Of a DNA stretch of 64,000 nucleotides, positions 36,150 to 50,214 are shown in pieces. The stretch is from NCBI GenBank assembly GCA_949130495.1, contig OX422207.1, positions 830,960,073 to 831,024,072 on the forward strand, in the 5' to 3' direction. Within the stretch, counting starts at the first letter, position 1. Every line of letters begins with the position of its first letter. The notes under the pieces are model-generated. The model was not told the DNA's origin and made no database searches. It saw nothing but the letters and a program-made list of their open reading frames with translations. The DNA comes from Sambucus nigra. Its lineage: Eukaryota; Streptophyta; Magnoliopsida; Dipsacales; Adoxaceae. The position numbers and the translations under genes are program-made.

Positions 36150-36570
36150 CAGCAAGAGAGGAAAGGTAGATAAACGGGTCAGAGCCCGAATTTTGAAAAT
36201 ATTTTGCAAGTGCAAAAATGCTTTATTTTTAGAAAAATAGTTTTATGTCATATTTAAATTGGTATCGCACTCCCATGAGATACCCCTCACCTCTCCTCTA
36301 GTAGTGCACACCTAACGCATCCTAACAACATACCCTAGTCAAGCTATCCCTGCCTAACTAGTCTAATTTACCCATCTACTATCTACCCTAGATAGTCCAA
36401 GTGCTAAGGGCCAAACTTCCCTCCATTCTCAACACTGCACTAAGTTCGTGCGTGGGGTGTCTTGCAAAGCGAAATCCAAACAAGGAACCCCCCCCCCCCC
36501 CCCCCCCCCCGATACACTACTACTTGGCAGGGTTAATAGTAGAGATCCATTGGGCCCGTAGCACGCACAA

Positions 36571-36625
<55 letters not shown>

Positions 36626-37780
36626 TATTCGGATAATATCTCCCGGACTGAGGTTTACTTATCATCATCTTAATAATACTCATCCGGATCTACTTCCCGG
36701 ACTGAGGTGTATTCTATACACAAAGTAATTATCATTTTTAATTTCAAAACTTTCCATTTCCCTTCTCATATCCAGGAAATGTATTTAAAATCCAATTCAT
36801 TAGCATGAATTTCTTTATCATAACATATACTTTTTAAAAGCCAGTTTTATTATCATAAAAATGCTTTTCTGTTTCAAAATATCCCATTTCCCTTTTTATA
36901 TTCAGGAAATGTATTTAAAAGCCATTTTTATTATCATAAAAATGCTTTTACCATATCATATGCTTCCACATCCCTTCTTCCATCCGGGAGTGTTACCGAA
37001 GCTAAACATATAACCCATTTCCCTTCCTATATCCAGGAAATGTAATTAAAGCCAATCCATTATCATGAATTGCTTTAATATAATGCGTTCTAAGACCGCC
37101 CATCCGGGTTTCCCCATTGTGCGCCCCCCTAAATGGCTATCATCTTCCAGGGCCTATCATTAAGACAACCTGGGATCCTACATCGCAAGACGTCGGGAAG
37201 CGGCCATGTGCCTGCGGGATAGTCAAGACCACACCAGGAATGTCCTAACCAGCGCATAAAAATATATATCAACAAACGCCCACATGGCCTATAGGACTAT
37301 ATCCACCCTGCATTCATTATCCAGGGGGCTTCACCATACGTACGCAACTTCCCTTATGATAGCGATTTAGAGAGGTGTGTAATCCATATTTTATCAATTA
37401 TGAAAATCATTTATTTACCATTTTGGAAATATTCATTTTTTATATTTTCAAAATCATTTCCACCATAATATATATATACCTAAATTACACAGTATATACA
37501 TATCCCATATATGCTTCCTAGAATATATATAAACAGCCATAGTGGGCTATAGCATCTAGCGATGACCCAAAAATCCCAAAGCATTAATTAACTCCATACC
37601 CCGGATCGTACATTAACTTAATCCGAGGTTCCTTATTTCATCCTGGGGTTTATTCACCCTCTATACCATTATCTAGGAGTCCTAATATCATATCTAGAAT
37701 CCTCGGTAAAAATCTCCAAACCCATAGTTTAAAGCTCCCTAAACTTTAAAAGGAGAAAACCTTAAAAATTTTCCAGGACC

Positions 37781-38260
37781 GAATCGATTCGGCCTGCCCG
37801 AATCGATTCGCTGGCCACCGAATCGATTCGCCCTGTCCGAATCGATTTGAAATGGTTCTACTTTCAAACTGTCTCTTACCGAATCGATTCGGCTGGTCCG
37901 AAATTCCCAAATCTGCTTAGGGTTTTATATATAACCCAATACCCAAAATTTAATCAACTCACCATTTAAACTATAAGTCAGATTTATTCCTACCAACCTA
38001 AAGTTTTCATCTCTCATAAAATTCTTTAGAGGTCCTAACACTCTTTTTGGGAACCCCTGATATTTATCTCCAAAGTTCTATCCTTAATTTCTAACTAGCG
38101 ATTTCGATCTCGGACAGCTTTCCGTAGAAAAATCACTATAAATAAAAAAAATCAGAAAAATACGCGGTCGGTGCCCACGCGACCGCGTCGAAGAGATCTA
38201 CAAATTTCATTTTTTTACCAAGAGCCTAATCGATTCTCATTAGGCCGAATCGATTCGGTT
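37781..38260. repeat. AATCGATT palindrome clusters in the LARD 5' LTR
   Basis: GAATCGATTC or near copies start at about 37781, 37800, 37820, 37839 and 37881, then again at 38227-38260. The first four are spaced 19-20 bp, close to two helical turns. They lie 390-870 nt downstream of the donor-like motif. Confidence 0.9.
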
Positions 38261-38648
38261 AACACACAGGTCACTATTCATCATCTTCAAAAAAATTCCA
38301 AACCTCCATTATTCTCCATTTTTGTTGTTTATAAGCTCATCCAACAACTCAATAAACATCTAATCTATGTTTTACCACTAACACATCAATTTATTTGGGG
38401 TATTAAACTATTTCTCTTAGATTTAAACCCTAAAACCATAAAAACCCCAACTTAACATTTAAACCCTTTTTTATACTCCATTAACATGGTTTTTACACTA
38501 GAAATCATTAAGAGTTTACATTACATCAATATGTAAACTCATATCTAAGTTTTCCCAATTTTATTTTAAGGGTTCTAACCCAAAATAATATTTTTACCAA
38601 CTATGATATGAGATTAATGCACAAAAGTAAATAAAGCAAGTATACACT

Positions 38649-38804
38649 TGCCTAGAGGATGAAATCCGACGACCTCGAGCCGAATCCCGCGGAGTTTGGC
38701 TGGAGTTTCCCCCTTTCTCCTCTTTTCTCCTCCTCCTCCTCTCTCTTCTCTCTCTTTTCTATTCTTCCTTTTCTCTTTCTTTCCCCTTCTCCCTCTATTT
38801 ATAA
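38649..38804 (-). promoter_or_regulatory. LARD promoter, GA-rich AUG-free leader and donor motif
   Basis: On the minus strand TTATAAATA (38804-38796) is followed by a long purine-rich leader with no ATG, then CTCTAG|GCAAGTG with the exon edge at 38652. The layout matches the chromovirus 5' LTR although the LTR sequences otherwise differ. Confidence 0.6.
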
Positions 38805-39349
38805 GGAGAAAAGGTTTTAACCCCTTTAAAATCCAAAAACGACTCGTTTATCCAATTACGAGCCCGTTTAACTCCAAAATTACCCGGAACTCAATTTCGA
38901 CAATCGGACACTGTTTTTTGACTATCTCGGACATTCTGAGACTCATGGCGTAGTCGAAATTCCTATCCGATGTACTTGACCGCAAATCACTATTCTAACC
39001 CATAAAGGAAATTGCGGGTTTTCAACTCAAAATCTTACATCTTTTGTCGCTATACTCCACGACGACATATAATTAAATTACTTCGACCTATATAGTCCCA
39101 AAATAATTTATAACACCCTTCGAAAATTATTAAATCCTCAAAAATCCCAAAAATTACTATTTCGATAAATTCTCCAAATTCCAATTAACACTTAATTATG
39201 GGATTTAATCATCTCCAAAAGGACGGGTTATTACAAAAAAAAAAGACGCCGAAGATTAGTAAACAAATAGACATGTTAGAAACCAAAAGATTTAACAAAA
39301 GTCAGAAAATCCAACAAAAAAATAACCTGCTATAACAAAACTTCTGGAT

Positions 39350-42300
39350 ACACAATATTTGTCGTTGAGTTTTTACCATCTCGAGGTAGAAGGATACTTA
39401 AAAAATTTGCACTTGCACATATTGAAAAGGAGACATATAGTTGACCATGACTAAAAACCGATGTTCACAACTCAATTCCAACAAATTTAATAGACAAACC
39501 TTGGGATTTGTTCATCGTCATTGCATATGCTAATCTAATCGGGAATTAGCATCATGTCATCTGAATTGACACTTCTGCTGAAGAGGGTGTTAAAGATATT
39601 CTTGGAATGAAACCGAAATTAACGCTATCAATTACATGTTCAACACAATTAACAACGATCAACCTAGTGCCATTACAAAGACCATCCCTAGGAGAAATAT
39701 TTCTTAACAACATAATAGGACAACCAATTTTCAGTTCTTACTTGAACAAAGGCAACCCCGAGGCACTTAGGGAATTCAAATATTCATTTGGATATTGATT
39801 AACTACGTCACTACTTGTTTCGTCCAAGCACAAGTTATCTTCAGCCAAGTATGTTATTGTTTCACCGGGATGAATATTTAATGCATAATTGTTTATAATA
39901 TTGACATCGTCATTTCTCGCAGAAAGAATTGTTCGTTCTTTAAGGTAGTTAGGAGTGGCAGTGCCGACCACATTCAGTGATGGATAAATCTCCGCCAATA
40001 ACTCATTAAGACCACTACACTTGTGTATTGTTGAAGGTAGTTCTACATCTTCTTGGAGGTTGGACCCAATCTACAAATATATAAATTAAAATTAGTAAAA
40101 TTATAAATGGTATAGGAATATGTGAAAAATAGAAATGGACTACAAAATTCAAATTATACCTCATATAGGAAACTTGAAAATGGAACACTTTCAGTTTATG
40201 CATTATTAAGACGCATATTGGCAACCAAAGTCAAAACGTGAATATCTTTCCATAACAATGAACGCCTCAATGACGCAACAACAAGTTGCTCACAAAGACC
40301 CCTTGGTATCACGGGTAGACTTTGATGAAAGTCACCACCCAAGACAACAGTCATACCCCCAAAAGGATTATTACAATTATGAATATCTTTCAAAGTCCTA
40401 TCTACGGCCTCCATATAAAACTGATGTTACATTGGAACTTTATCTCATATAATTAATTTTGCCGACTTAAATAGCTCAGAATGAATTGACTGCTTTGTAA
40501 ACCCACAAATTGAATTTTCAAGAATGTCCAAAGGAATACAAAAGGTTGAATGTGAAGTTCGACCCCCCCCCCCCCCCCAACAATGATGAAATTCTAAAAG
40601 AAGCAACAATAATAACAATATGTCCAAGGCTGTGAAGTTTTGTAGCAATAGTATTGTACAAAAATGTTTTTCCAGTGCCCGCACCACCATTTAAAAATAA
40701 TGTAGTTTCAATATTTTCTAGAACCGAAGTGGTTATGGATTCATATGCAACGCGTTGTTCATTATTAAGACAATCAACATCAGATTGAGGCCCCCATTGT
40801 TTAGCTTCAGTTTGAAATTGACGATGATCACGAATAAGACTATTACCTATAGTTATACACCAATTACCAACTGAAAGAGGCATCAGAGGAAAATCATATA
40901 AGATTTTTCCTAAATCTTCCAATAACTCGTTGATTAGATACAAACCATAGTCTTCAATTTGAATCTCAATTGGAGTCTAAATGTCGTATAAAGTTCGTAT
41001 CTTATTAGCCAAATCATCTTATATAGGCATCGCAAATTGATTCCATAACATATCAGGATGTAAAGGCGCACATTGAGTATGGATAACAAAGAATAACCAT
41101 CTCAATTGATACTCGGTTTTAAGGACCGCAGTCTCTTGCAAACATTGGACCCATTCACCATCATCTTCTAAAAGCCACAAAGCAATACATGCTAACTTGA
41201 ATGAATCGTAAGTTATTTCAATAAAAGTCTTAAGTGCTTCATACGATGGAGGTCCTTTTACCACTATTAGAAGGAGCCGAAAATAAAAAAGATCGCTTGT
41301 ATTCGAGGTAGAAAAATACATTGGACCAATTGAATAACCTTGCGTTGTTGGAGATCTCGCTGTCCATGTCTTCGGTTATTTATTCCAAGTAAATTTGTAT
41401 GGAAACTTCGGATATGTGAAAGCGCGTGCAGATGAATTTGATGCACATGTGGCAAAGAATTCAGTCAAAGTGGTCTTTTGATTAGCATCTCTAGACATAA
41501 TTGTCTCCACATAATCATTTGGATTGATTGAAGACGGTTGCATTCCCGATAAATGAAGTGCTAACCGAACAGCATCAGGAATTTCTTCATGCATTGGATG
41601 ACCAAATAACCACCAAGCAGCTTCAGGCGGTCCAATGTATCTCGCATCAAGGTATTATTGGATCTAATCTAATCCACCTAAAACCATTGTAGTCCGATAA
41701 AAACCCTTATATATGTACTTGTTAATATATTTAACACATCTCAATCCTGCACAAACTTCCACATTAATATGACAATTGAACATTCTAAAAAGATATGGAT
41801 TATAAGGCACAACACCTTTGTTACATACTGCTTTCCCTCCAAAAATGTACTTTCGACCATCATTGCATCGATGATATATTGGATATCCATCTTGATCCAT
41901 AGTCGTGTATTGTTCTTAAGTTCGAGGATATTTCTTTGTACATTTAACATTTTCCATGCACGGGGCATTGGGGTTTGCGGACCGCAAGTGCCATGTACCA
42001 TACAACCCAAGATTGTCTCGAATAAAGTAGGATCTTCCTTCCAATCGGGAAATTCAGCACATATAATTCTATCCACCTGATCACATGTCCTAATTTTACT
42101 TATGCTTTCCAAAAAAAAAAAAATAACATGAACATGTGGCAAACCCATCTTTTGAAATTCAATAGTAAAAACGTGCGCGACTTTCCTACCGAAAATATTA
42201 TTACTTCTCACCTTATTTATCATCGCTTTTCTTTTCATCTCAAACACGTGAGCTACGATGTCAGGACGATTTGAAGAATGTTGATGTGCCAATAAAGGTC

Positions 42301-43005
42301 CAAAAATTTTAGGCCAACTGGGATTTTCAGTCATAGTAACGAATATATCTGGATGTTGATGATAACGTGTGTGGACATTGAATCTTAAAAAATTTCAAAC
42401 ATATGCCTAGCACTACCAGTGAAAGAAGACGTTAAAATGCCATGTTTACCAATTTCATTTGAATTAAACCCATCTAGTATGCCTTCATCAATTCCATTAT
42501 AATTATCAACACACAAGTTGGCTTGATTAAGATGGAAGTAGGTCAACTAGTTCTGCTCAGTTGAAGGCCGAGCATCAACTATGAATTCTTGAAACAATTG
42601 CCCTCTCTAAGAATTGTGGAGTATTCATTTGCTCATTTGAAGATACGATAACCATAATAGTTAAATTGAGTCAATCGATGACGTAAATCAGGTTGCCCAC
42701 TGACTACATCCCAACGTGTCATATCAGGTTCCCATCCGTGCTTACCGAGAGTAAATAATAGCACATAATGCAATGGTAAGTACACCAGGTAGCACTCACT
42801 AATTCGCATTAATTGATTATCTCCCTTTAAATGAAGAATGATATCTCTCATCATACTCAATTGAGATCCATCACCAGGTAATACAACTACAATCTCCTCA
42901 ATTTATGGTAAATTATACCGTCGTCTATCTATTGACTTGCTATAATGCAAATAAGCTGGTACATTCACATTTGTTGTATTTACCTGCTCTAAAATAGCAC
43001 ATGCC
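39350..43005 (-). pseudogene. Helitron Rep/PIF1-like helicase relic
   Basis: Read right to left, the fragments fall in Helitron order. First is the Rep N-terminal region (RRYNLP near 42920, LPLHYVLLF and KHGWEP near 42740), then the HUH motif (GLPHVHV, near 42130-42150). The nuclease tyrosine region follows (KYINKYIYKG, near 41700-41730). Next is the Rep-helicase linker (RLLLIVVKGP near 41270, LLEDDGEW near 41160). The helicase has Walker A ([11 protein letters not shown] near 40655-40690), the [14 protein letters not shown] stretch near 40300-40340, and motif VI (MTMNKSQGLSI near 39505-39535). Several frame changes and stops break it. An intact protein would nick and unwind DNA for rolling-circle transposition. 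A 16-base C run at 40563-40578 lies inside. Confidence 0.92.
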
Positions 43006-43020
43006 TACCCATGCCAATAC

Positions 43021-43740
43021 CATGTACCCTGTACAATTACAATAAATTTATTTTAAAAAGTTAAATAAGGCAGTATTTGAAGCAAAAAAGATGCAACATG
43101 GAATATAATGTAGTATGCGATGTAATTTAATGACTATGTTATAATGACTATGTGAACGTGAACGTATTAATTGATCTAATGTAAATGTACCAAAGCAATT
43201 AAAATAGTTATAACTGATTATAACTAAATTGCATATCGTTGAAATTACTTGCATAATTGATTAAAACTGAAATTACTTGCATAACTGATTATAACTAAAT
43301 AACAATTTAGTTATAGCAGAGTACTCTGCTATAGCAATGTGATTACTTGCATAACTGATTATAATTGAAATTATAACTAAAATTACTGATTATAACTTAA
43401 ATTAATCTACTATAATAATGTGATTACTTGCATAACTTATTATAACTGAAATTACTAATTAAAACTGATTATAACTGAAATTACTGATTATAGGTGATTA
43501 TAACAAAAATCACTCTGCTATAGAAATGTGACTACTTGCATAAAAATTATTATAGTAGAGTACTTGCATAAAAATGACTACTTGCATAAAAATGATTATA
43601 GAAGAGTAACAGATTCAAATGTGATTATAACATATTCAAATGATTCAAACTATTTGAAGATATGTCTCATTTCAATTACTATAGGTCATTCATAGATAGG
43701 GGTCGAACGGACCAATTAATTTGAGGAGCTTCTTCATCTT
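43021..43740. repeat. Degenerate AT-rich minisatellite in the Helitron
   Basis: From about 43200 to 43640 a word close to TGATTATAACTGAAATTACT recurs irregularly with ACTTGCATAA. No coding is seen. It probably lies in an intron between the Rep exons. Confidence 0.75.
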
Positions 43741-43744
43741 CTTC

Positions 43745-44980
43745 ATTGTGAAGATACAAATGCAAATGGTCGTCCTCTAAATGGACTTCCAGATCCATAA
43801 GGTGAGCCATATTTTCATATGTTGTAGTATTACAACCTGACCGTGTAGAAGGTGTAGTTTCACATTCACGTTCACGGTGTAGGCGTTGTGTAGCTTTAGC
43901 CTTTGAGATTTCAATTTCAAATTGTTCCTATACGTATTGCATAATAATGAAATAAGTATTGCATAAAAATGAAATAAGTATTTCATAAAAACAAAATAAG
44001 TAATTACAACAGAAGTAAATACGTATTGCATAATAATGAAAGAGACACACCCCAATAGGACCAACTTTTTCTTTGCCTTTTGCTTCTCTCCTAGACGGCA
44101 GTAGGCCATGGAAAGGTGAAGGGAAATGAGAAGGCATGGTTCCACGTTCAATATGCTCACGTTCATGTCTTCGACGCTGCGCAAATTTAGCCTTGGATAT
44201 TCCAATTTCAGATTTCTCCTATTACGATAGGTATTTAGAACGATGTGATTTATAACGATATAAATTTAGAACGATGTGATGTAAAGAGACATACATTACT
44301 ACGAACGTGATCAGCAGGCCGAGATGTTTGACACGCTTGAGTAATAGTAGAATGCGGAGATAGAACGCAATCATCAAGGCTGGGTGTTTCACATACCCCA
44401 TCCTGATGTAATGTAAGTGGAGTTACATTACTACGAACGTGATCAGCAAGGCTAGGTGTTTGACACAACTAAGCAAGAGTAGAATGTGTAGATAGAACAC
44501 GTTCAATCTGCTCTCGTTCACATTGTCGACGCTAAGCAAATGTAATGTTTGAGATTCCGCTTTCAAACTGTGCTAAGAAAGGGAAAATATATTAAAAGTA
44601 AAGCAATGTTTTGCCTTTTTGAAGTACATTTTATGAAAATTGAAAAGGCCTTTTCGAACATACCCCACCTGAAATAACTTTTTCTTTCCATTTTTGCTTT
44701 CCTATACCTACATCAGAACTTGCCACGATGTTTTGATTTTGTCCTTCAATTTGAATAGAATTTATCTCAGATTCATTTCGAATAATAACACCAAGGTGTC
44801 TACGTCGCGTAAATTCAACCTATGATGACAAAAATAATTAGTATCAATTACCAAAATATACATGTAAGATTATACATCTAAAAATGGAATATAGCTATCC
44901 TTACATCTTTCAACATGCCAGAACACTTCCAAACTTTAGTTCTCTAAACAAAAGAAGCAGAACCCACGAAACCCATCCTA
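43745..44980 (-). pseudogene. Upstream Helitron exons with a triplicated basic module
   Basis: Three blocks encode variants of one basic segment: 43864-43935 (EISKAKATQRLHRERE), 44113-44222 (GISKAKFAQRRRHERE) and 44511-44580 (GISNITFA, stop, RRQCERE). The first two are preceded on the minus strand by acceptor-like ...ATAG, as if each were an exon. A fourth piece near 44690-44820 contains VEFTRRRHLGVII. Arginine-rich segments ahead of the Rep domain are common in plant Helitron proteins. Assignment to the same gene rests on strand and proximity. Confidence 0.6.
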
Positions 44981-45039
44981 TTAAAAAAATATGAAAATAA
45001 AATTTCCAAAACATACAAACCCAAACCTAAGAATGTAAA

Positions 45040-45760
45040 TACGTAAAGGAAAGCTTCACAAAAGGCAACCTATTAATACAAAAAAGTAAATAAGTAACTT
45101 ATTAATATAAATTTGCCGAAATGTACAAACCCAAACCTAAGAATGTAAATACATAAAGGCAAGCTTCACAAAAGGCAACCTACTAATACAAAAAAGTAAA
45201 TAAGTAACTTATTAATACAAAAATGAAGTTATGATCCTAAGAATGTAAATACCTTAATAACTAAATACTTTAGCCAAGCTTGGCTAAACCTCCATAATGT
45301 AAATACTTGTAAATACCCACCTAAAAATGTGAATAAGTAAATACCCAAATCAAATGTGAATAAGTAAACCTACAAATGTGACCCATAACAATAAGTGAAT
45401 AAGTAAACCTAAGAATGTAAATACCTTAATAAATAAATACTTTAGCCAAGCTTCACAAAAAATAAGTAAAGCCAAGCTTCACAAAACCTCCACAATGTAA
45501 ATACTTGCAAATACCCAAATCAGATGTAACAATTAGTGAATAAGTAAACCTAATAATGTGAGCCAAGCATAAAAAAACCTCTAAAATGTAATCTTCACAA
45601 AACCTCCACAATGTAAATACCCAAATCAGAATGTGACCCATAACAATAAGAATGAAAATACCTCAGTCAAGCTTCATAAAACATCTAAAATGTAAATACC
45701 CGAATGTAAATAACAATGAAGCTATGAACGACATAACAATGTAAAATGATATAATAATGA
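45040..45760. repeat. Irregular direct repeats, Helitron upstream region
   Basis: Blocks such as CCAAGCTTCACAAAACCTCC, AATGTAAATACC and AAATAAGTAA recur with different spacing. No gene is visible here or in the flanking DNA to 46090. Confidence 0.7.
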
Positions 45761-46086
45761 AGCTATGAATCTAATAATGTAAATACATGAACCATGGGTA
45801 AAAATGAAACAATGAAGTTAAGAACCTTGACATGGGATGTGAGAGGAGAGACGCAAGCGGGCAGTGAGAGGTAAGAGGAGAGAGTGTGAAGTGCGCAGGT
45901 GAGAGGCAGGTGAGAGAGTTGGTTCGGGGCACAACAATCGGGGGAAAAGGAGAAAAAAGTTTGGGGGGAAACCAAAATAATTTGAATTCAATGGTGGATC
46001 TCAACCATCCATTTTGGAAAAATATGTAAGGAGGTGGCATCAATTTGCACCGGTAAAAATGTGTATATTATTAAAAACCAAGCTAC

Positions 46087-46089
<3 letters not shown>

Positions 46090-46127
<38 letters not shown>
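46090..46127. repeat. (TA)n microsatellite at the inner edge of the right arm
   Basis: About 38 bp of TA repeats separate the Helitron side from the right arm, which starts near 46130. Confidence 0.9.
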
Positions 46128-46129
<2 letters not shown>

Positions 46130-46130
<1 letters not shown>

Positions 46131-48568
46131 AACATATATTTATTTTGCAGCTACTATTACGAACAACTACTGCTGTTGAATTAAGGATTTGAACCATTTC
46201 TAAATAGGTAACTCTATATCTAAACAGGTTACTGAACAATTAGAAGGATTTTGATGAAAAGGGGTTAGATTCTAATATAGATTCTATTATATGCTATGCA
46301 GACTTGGAGAATTAGAGGGATTGTCTATTGTGATGTGTATGTAGGTAGTGTTTGTGTATGTGTAGCAGTGTATGTGTAGTATGAGTATGTGTATGTAGCA
46401 GTATATATGTATGTGTATGTGTAGCAGCAGTATGTAGTAGTGTATGTGGAAGTGTATGTATAACAGTAGTATGTGTATGTGTATGTGGCAGTGGCAGTAT
46501 ATGTGTGTGTGTATGTGGCAGTGTGTGTGTAGCAGCAGTATATAGCTACAATGTATCTGTAGCTGCAGTGAATGTGTATGTGGTAGTGTAGGTACTGTAT
46601 GTGTATGTGTAGCAGCAGTAGGTATTTGTTTGAGGAAATAATTTTGCATATTCCATTCACTTACAATGGATGACCTTCGTGAGTAAGTTTTTTTAGAATT
46701 ATCTCCCTTTCTCTTCAGAATATTAGGTAATTTTTTAGAGTTTGTTTATTTTCTCATTCATTATTTTCTATGTAAATGCTATATGGGAGGATTCATCATT
46801 TTTAGGATCGAGGGTAAGTTTCATCTATTTGTTTATATTTGGTATCAATTGTAGATTGAGGTTCCAAAGGTTCCAATATTATCCTTCAAGCCTAACTTAA
46901 GCACACATGGTCATGCTAATTTTAATCACACACGGTCGTCAAATGACATTTTAAATTTATTCTTCTCTACTCTACTTTGACTATTAGGGAGAATTGACTA
47001 ATTGAAATTTAAGACAATGTTATATTATGTTACCATTGTGTTACAACAATAACATATTATGACACATAGAACAATTTAAAGTAACGTAATATTCATGAAT
47101 TGGATCTAAGAGAATGTTGGTTTCGTAGGGAAGTGTTTCTAATCCATGATACAATAGGTGTGGCAGGGGAGTGAACAAGTGTTTGTTGGTTTGGCAGGGG
47201 AGTGAAGTTGCTTCTCGAAAGGTGTTTTTTGATGCCGGTGTTGGTCACTATTTTGATCTTGCTCTTAACTTCTTGGAGGACCAAATGTAAAGGGAAACGG
47301 GTTACTTTGCTGCTTTGCATCTATATATCGTCGAGTGATGGGTAACTGGTAGGTCATTGAGCTAGCTGTATGATTAATTACTATATCCGATGTTTAAATG
47401 TTGTTCGTCTTTCAGAATATTAGATCATTCACGGTTGTTTTCATTTTTCATGAATTGCATAACTATGTTACAATTAATTGCATAACTATGTTATAATGAT
47501 GTTCTGATCCTATGTTATAACTTATAATCATCAATAAATATGTTATAATGATCGCCTATAATGAATCAATACTGTAGCTTGGTAATATAGTAGCTGTATA
47601 CAACCTCATTACAGTAACAAATTGAGTATATGCAGTAGCCATGTATAAGGGATTGTTGATTTAAACATATTGGGGCTAAAATGAAATTACAGTAGCTATA
47701 TATACAATGCTCTGATGTTGGATTTTAATTACTTATCTATGCAAGTTGTGCATCTAAGAGAATGTTAGATCAGCTATAATGATTCTCTATTTATAATTGC
47801 TTTATGTTAGATCAGCTATAATGAATCACTGTTAGTATGAAGTATTATACGAGCAAAATTAGAATTGCATTATGTCCTATTAATGGTCCAATTTCCATCT
47901 GCGCAGATCAGTCGTGTCGATCAGAGATATTTTTACTTCAGATCCACTCGATTATTGAATTCATTCAAGGTAGATATATTTTTGGTATACGCATTTTGTG
48001 AAGATGAATGAGGCAAGCGTGACGTGGGTGATACAAGCATTTTGTGGATTCCCTTGGAAATATGCTTTGGTTGTGATGAGATTGTTTTAAGGACTTAACG
48101 TGCAATTTCGGCATAATCACCGGGAGTAAATAGAATTTTCTTTGAAATTTTGTATTGTCTATTGTGATACGTGCTTTTTTCGGAGTTAAATAGGGTATAT
48201 ATGCGTATTGTTATGGTATTTTCTATTGTCTAAACAGGGTGGATAGTCGTATAAACAAAGTAAATTGTTCCCATTTTTTTATAAAATATTCGTATTATGA
48301 ATGGAAGTTGAGAAAATTTTTATTATACACTTGAATGACAATTTTTTTTTTCACTTTGTTTTCAGGTAACAATTTTTTTTTTGCAATTATGTACTTTTGT
48401 TTCGACATGAAATATTATTGTTTACCTATCTCAAACACGACCCAGTGTTTTTTTAAACCAAAAATGATCTTTACCAAAATAAACACGATATGAGATTTTA
48501 TTTCCAATTGTGAACAGCATAGTCTTATAAATAAAGGATATTATGACCATGTTTTTTAAAATTACACT
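46130..48568 (-). repeat. Right arm of the giant inverted repeat
   Basis: About 2.44 kb, the reverse complement of the left arm once its four insertions are removed (about 2.6 kb). It includes a TGTGTATGTAGCAG simple repeat at 46330-46640 and no large insertion. Homology ends near 48568 and I found no target duplication at the outer ends. Confidence 0.85.
47165..47290 (+). pseudogene. 41-codon coding-like fragment in the right arm
   Basis: Counterpart of the left-arm fragment at 10587-10712: NKCLLVWQGSE, RKVFFDAGVGHYFDLALNF, LEDQM, stop. Family not recognised. Confidence 0.4.
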
Positions 48569-50210
<1,642 letters not shown>

Positions 50211-50214
50211 GGCC

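Larger units (their letters stand above)
29435..39235 (-). mobile_element. Non-coding LARD-type gypsy element
   Basis: LTRs of 3618 and 3575 bp flank a 2.6-kb internal region with no recognisable Gag or Pol. Target duplication is AAAAA on both sides. The PBS (35647-35658) is tRNA-iMet type and the polypurine tract carries the same stem-loop as the chromoviruses. It must depend on proteins from another element, and the chromovirus types in this window are candidates. Its low-complexity target makes the duplication less specific than the others. Confidence 0.92.
35661..39235 (-). repeat. 5' LTR of the LARD element
   Basis: Near copy of 29435-33052. It holds (TA)n at 36107-36145 and 36574-36620, a 23-base C run at 36488-36510, and the promoter, leader, donor motif and AATCGATT clusters described separately. 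Confidence 0.92.
39236..46090 (-). mobile_element. Decayed Helitron between the arms of the inverted repeat
   Basis: Minus-strand Rep and helicase coding remnants fill 39350-43005 and exon-like blocks with introns extend to about 44980. Past 45800 the minus strand looks like an upstream region (a C-rich stretch at 45836-45965, then AT-rich DNA). I could not identify the 5' TC or the 3' hairpin with CTRR, so the ends are set by the inverted-repeat arms and the LARD. Many stops and frame shifts make it inactive. Confidence 0.8.

Noticed and set aside
37781..37890. Regularly spaced AATCGATT words considered as a CRISPR-like array
   Set aside because: The repeat is only 8-10 bp, imperfect, in a plant LTR and present in both LTRs. 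There are no unique protospacer-length spacers and no cas genes.
39236..46090. Exact Helitron ends (5' TC, 3' hairpin and CTRR)
   Set aside because: I looked near 46080 on one side and near 39240 and 29400 on the other and found no convincing terminus, so none is annotated.
46287..46660. Two overlapping His/Thr/Tyr-rich frames
   Set aside because: They are readings of the TGTGTATG simple repeat in the right arm.
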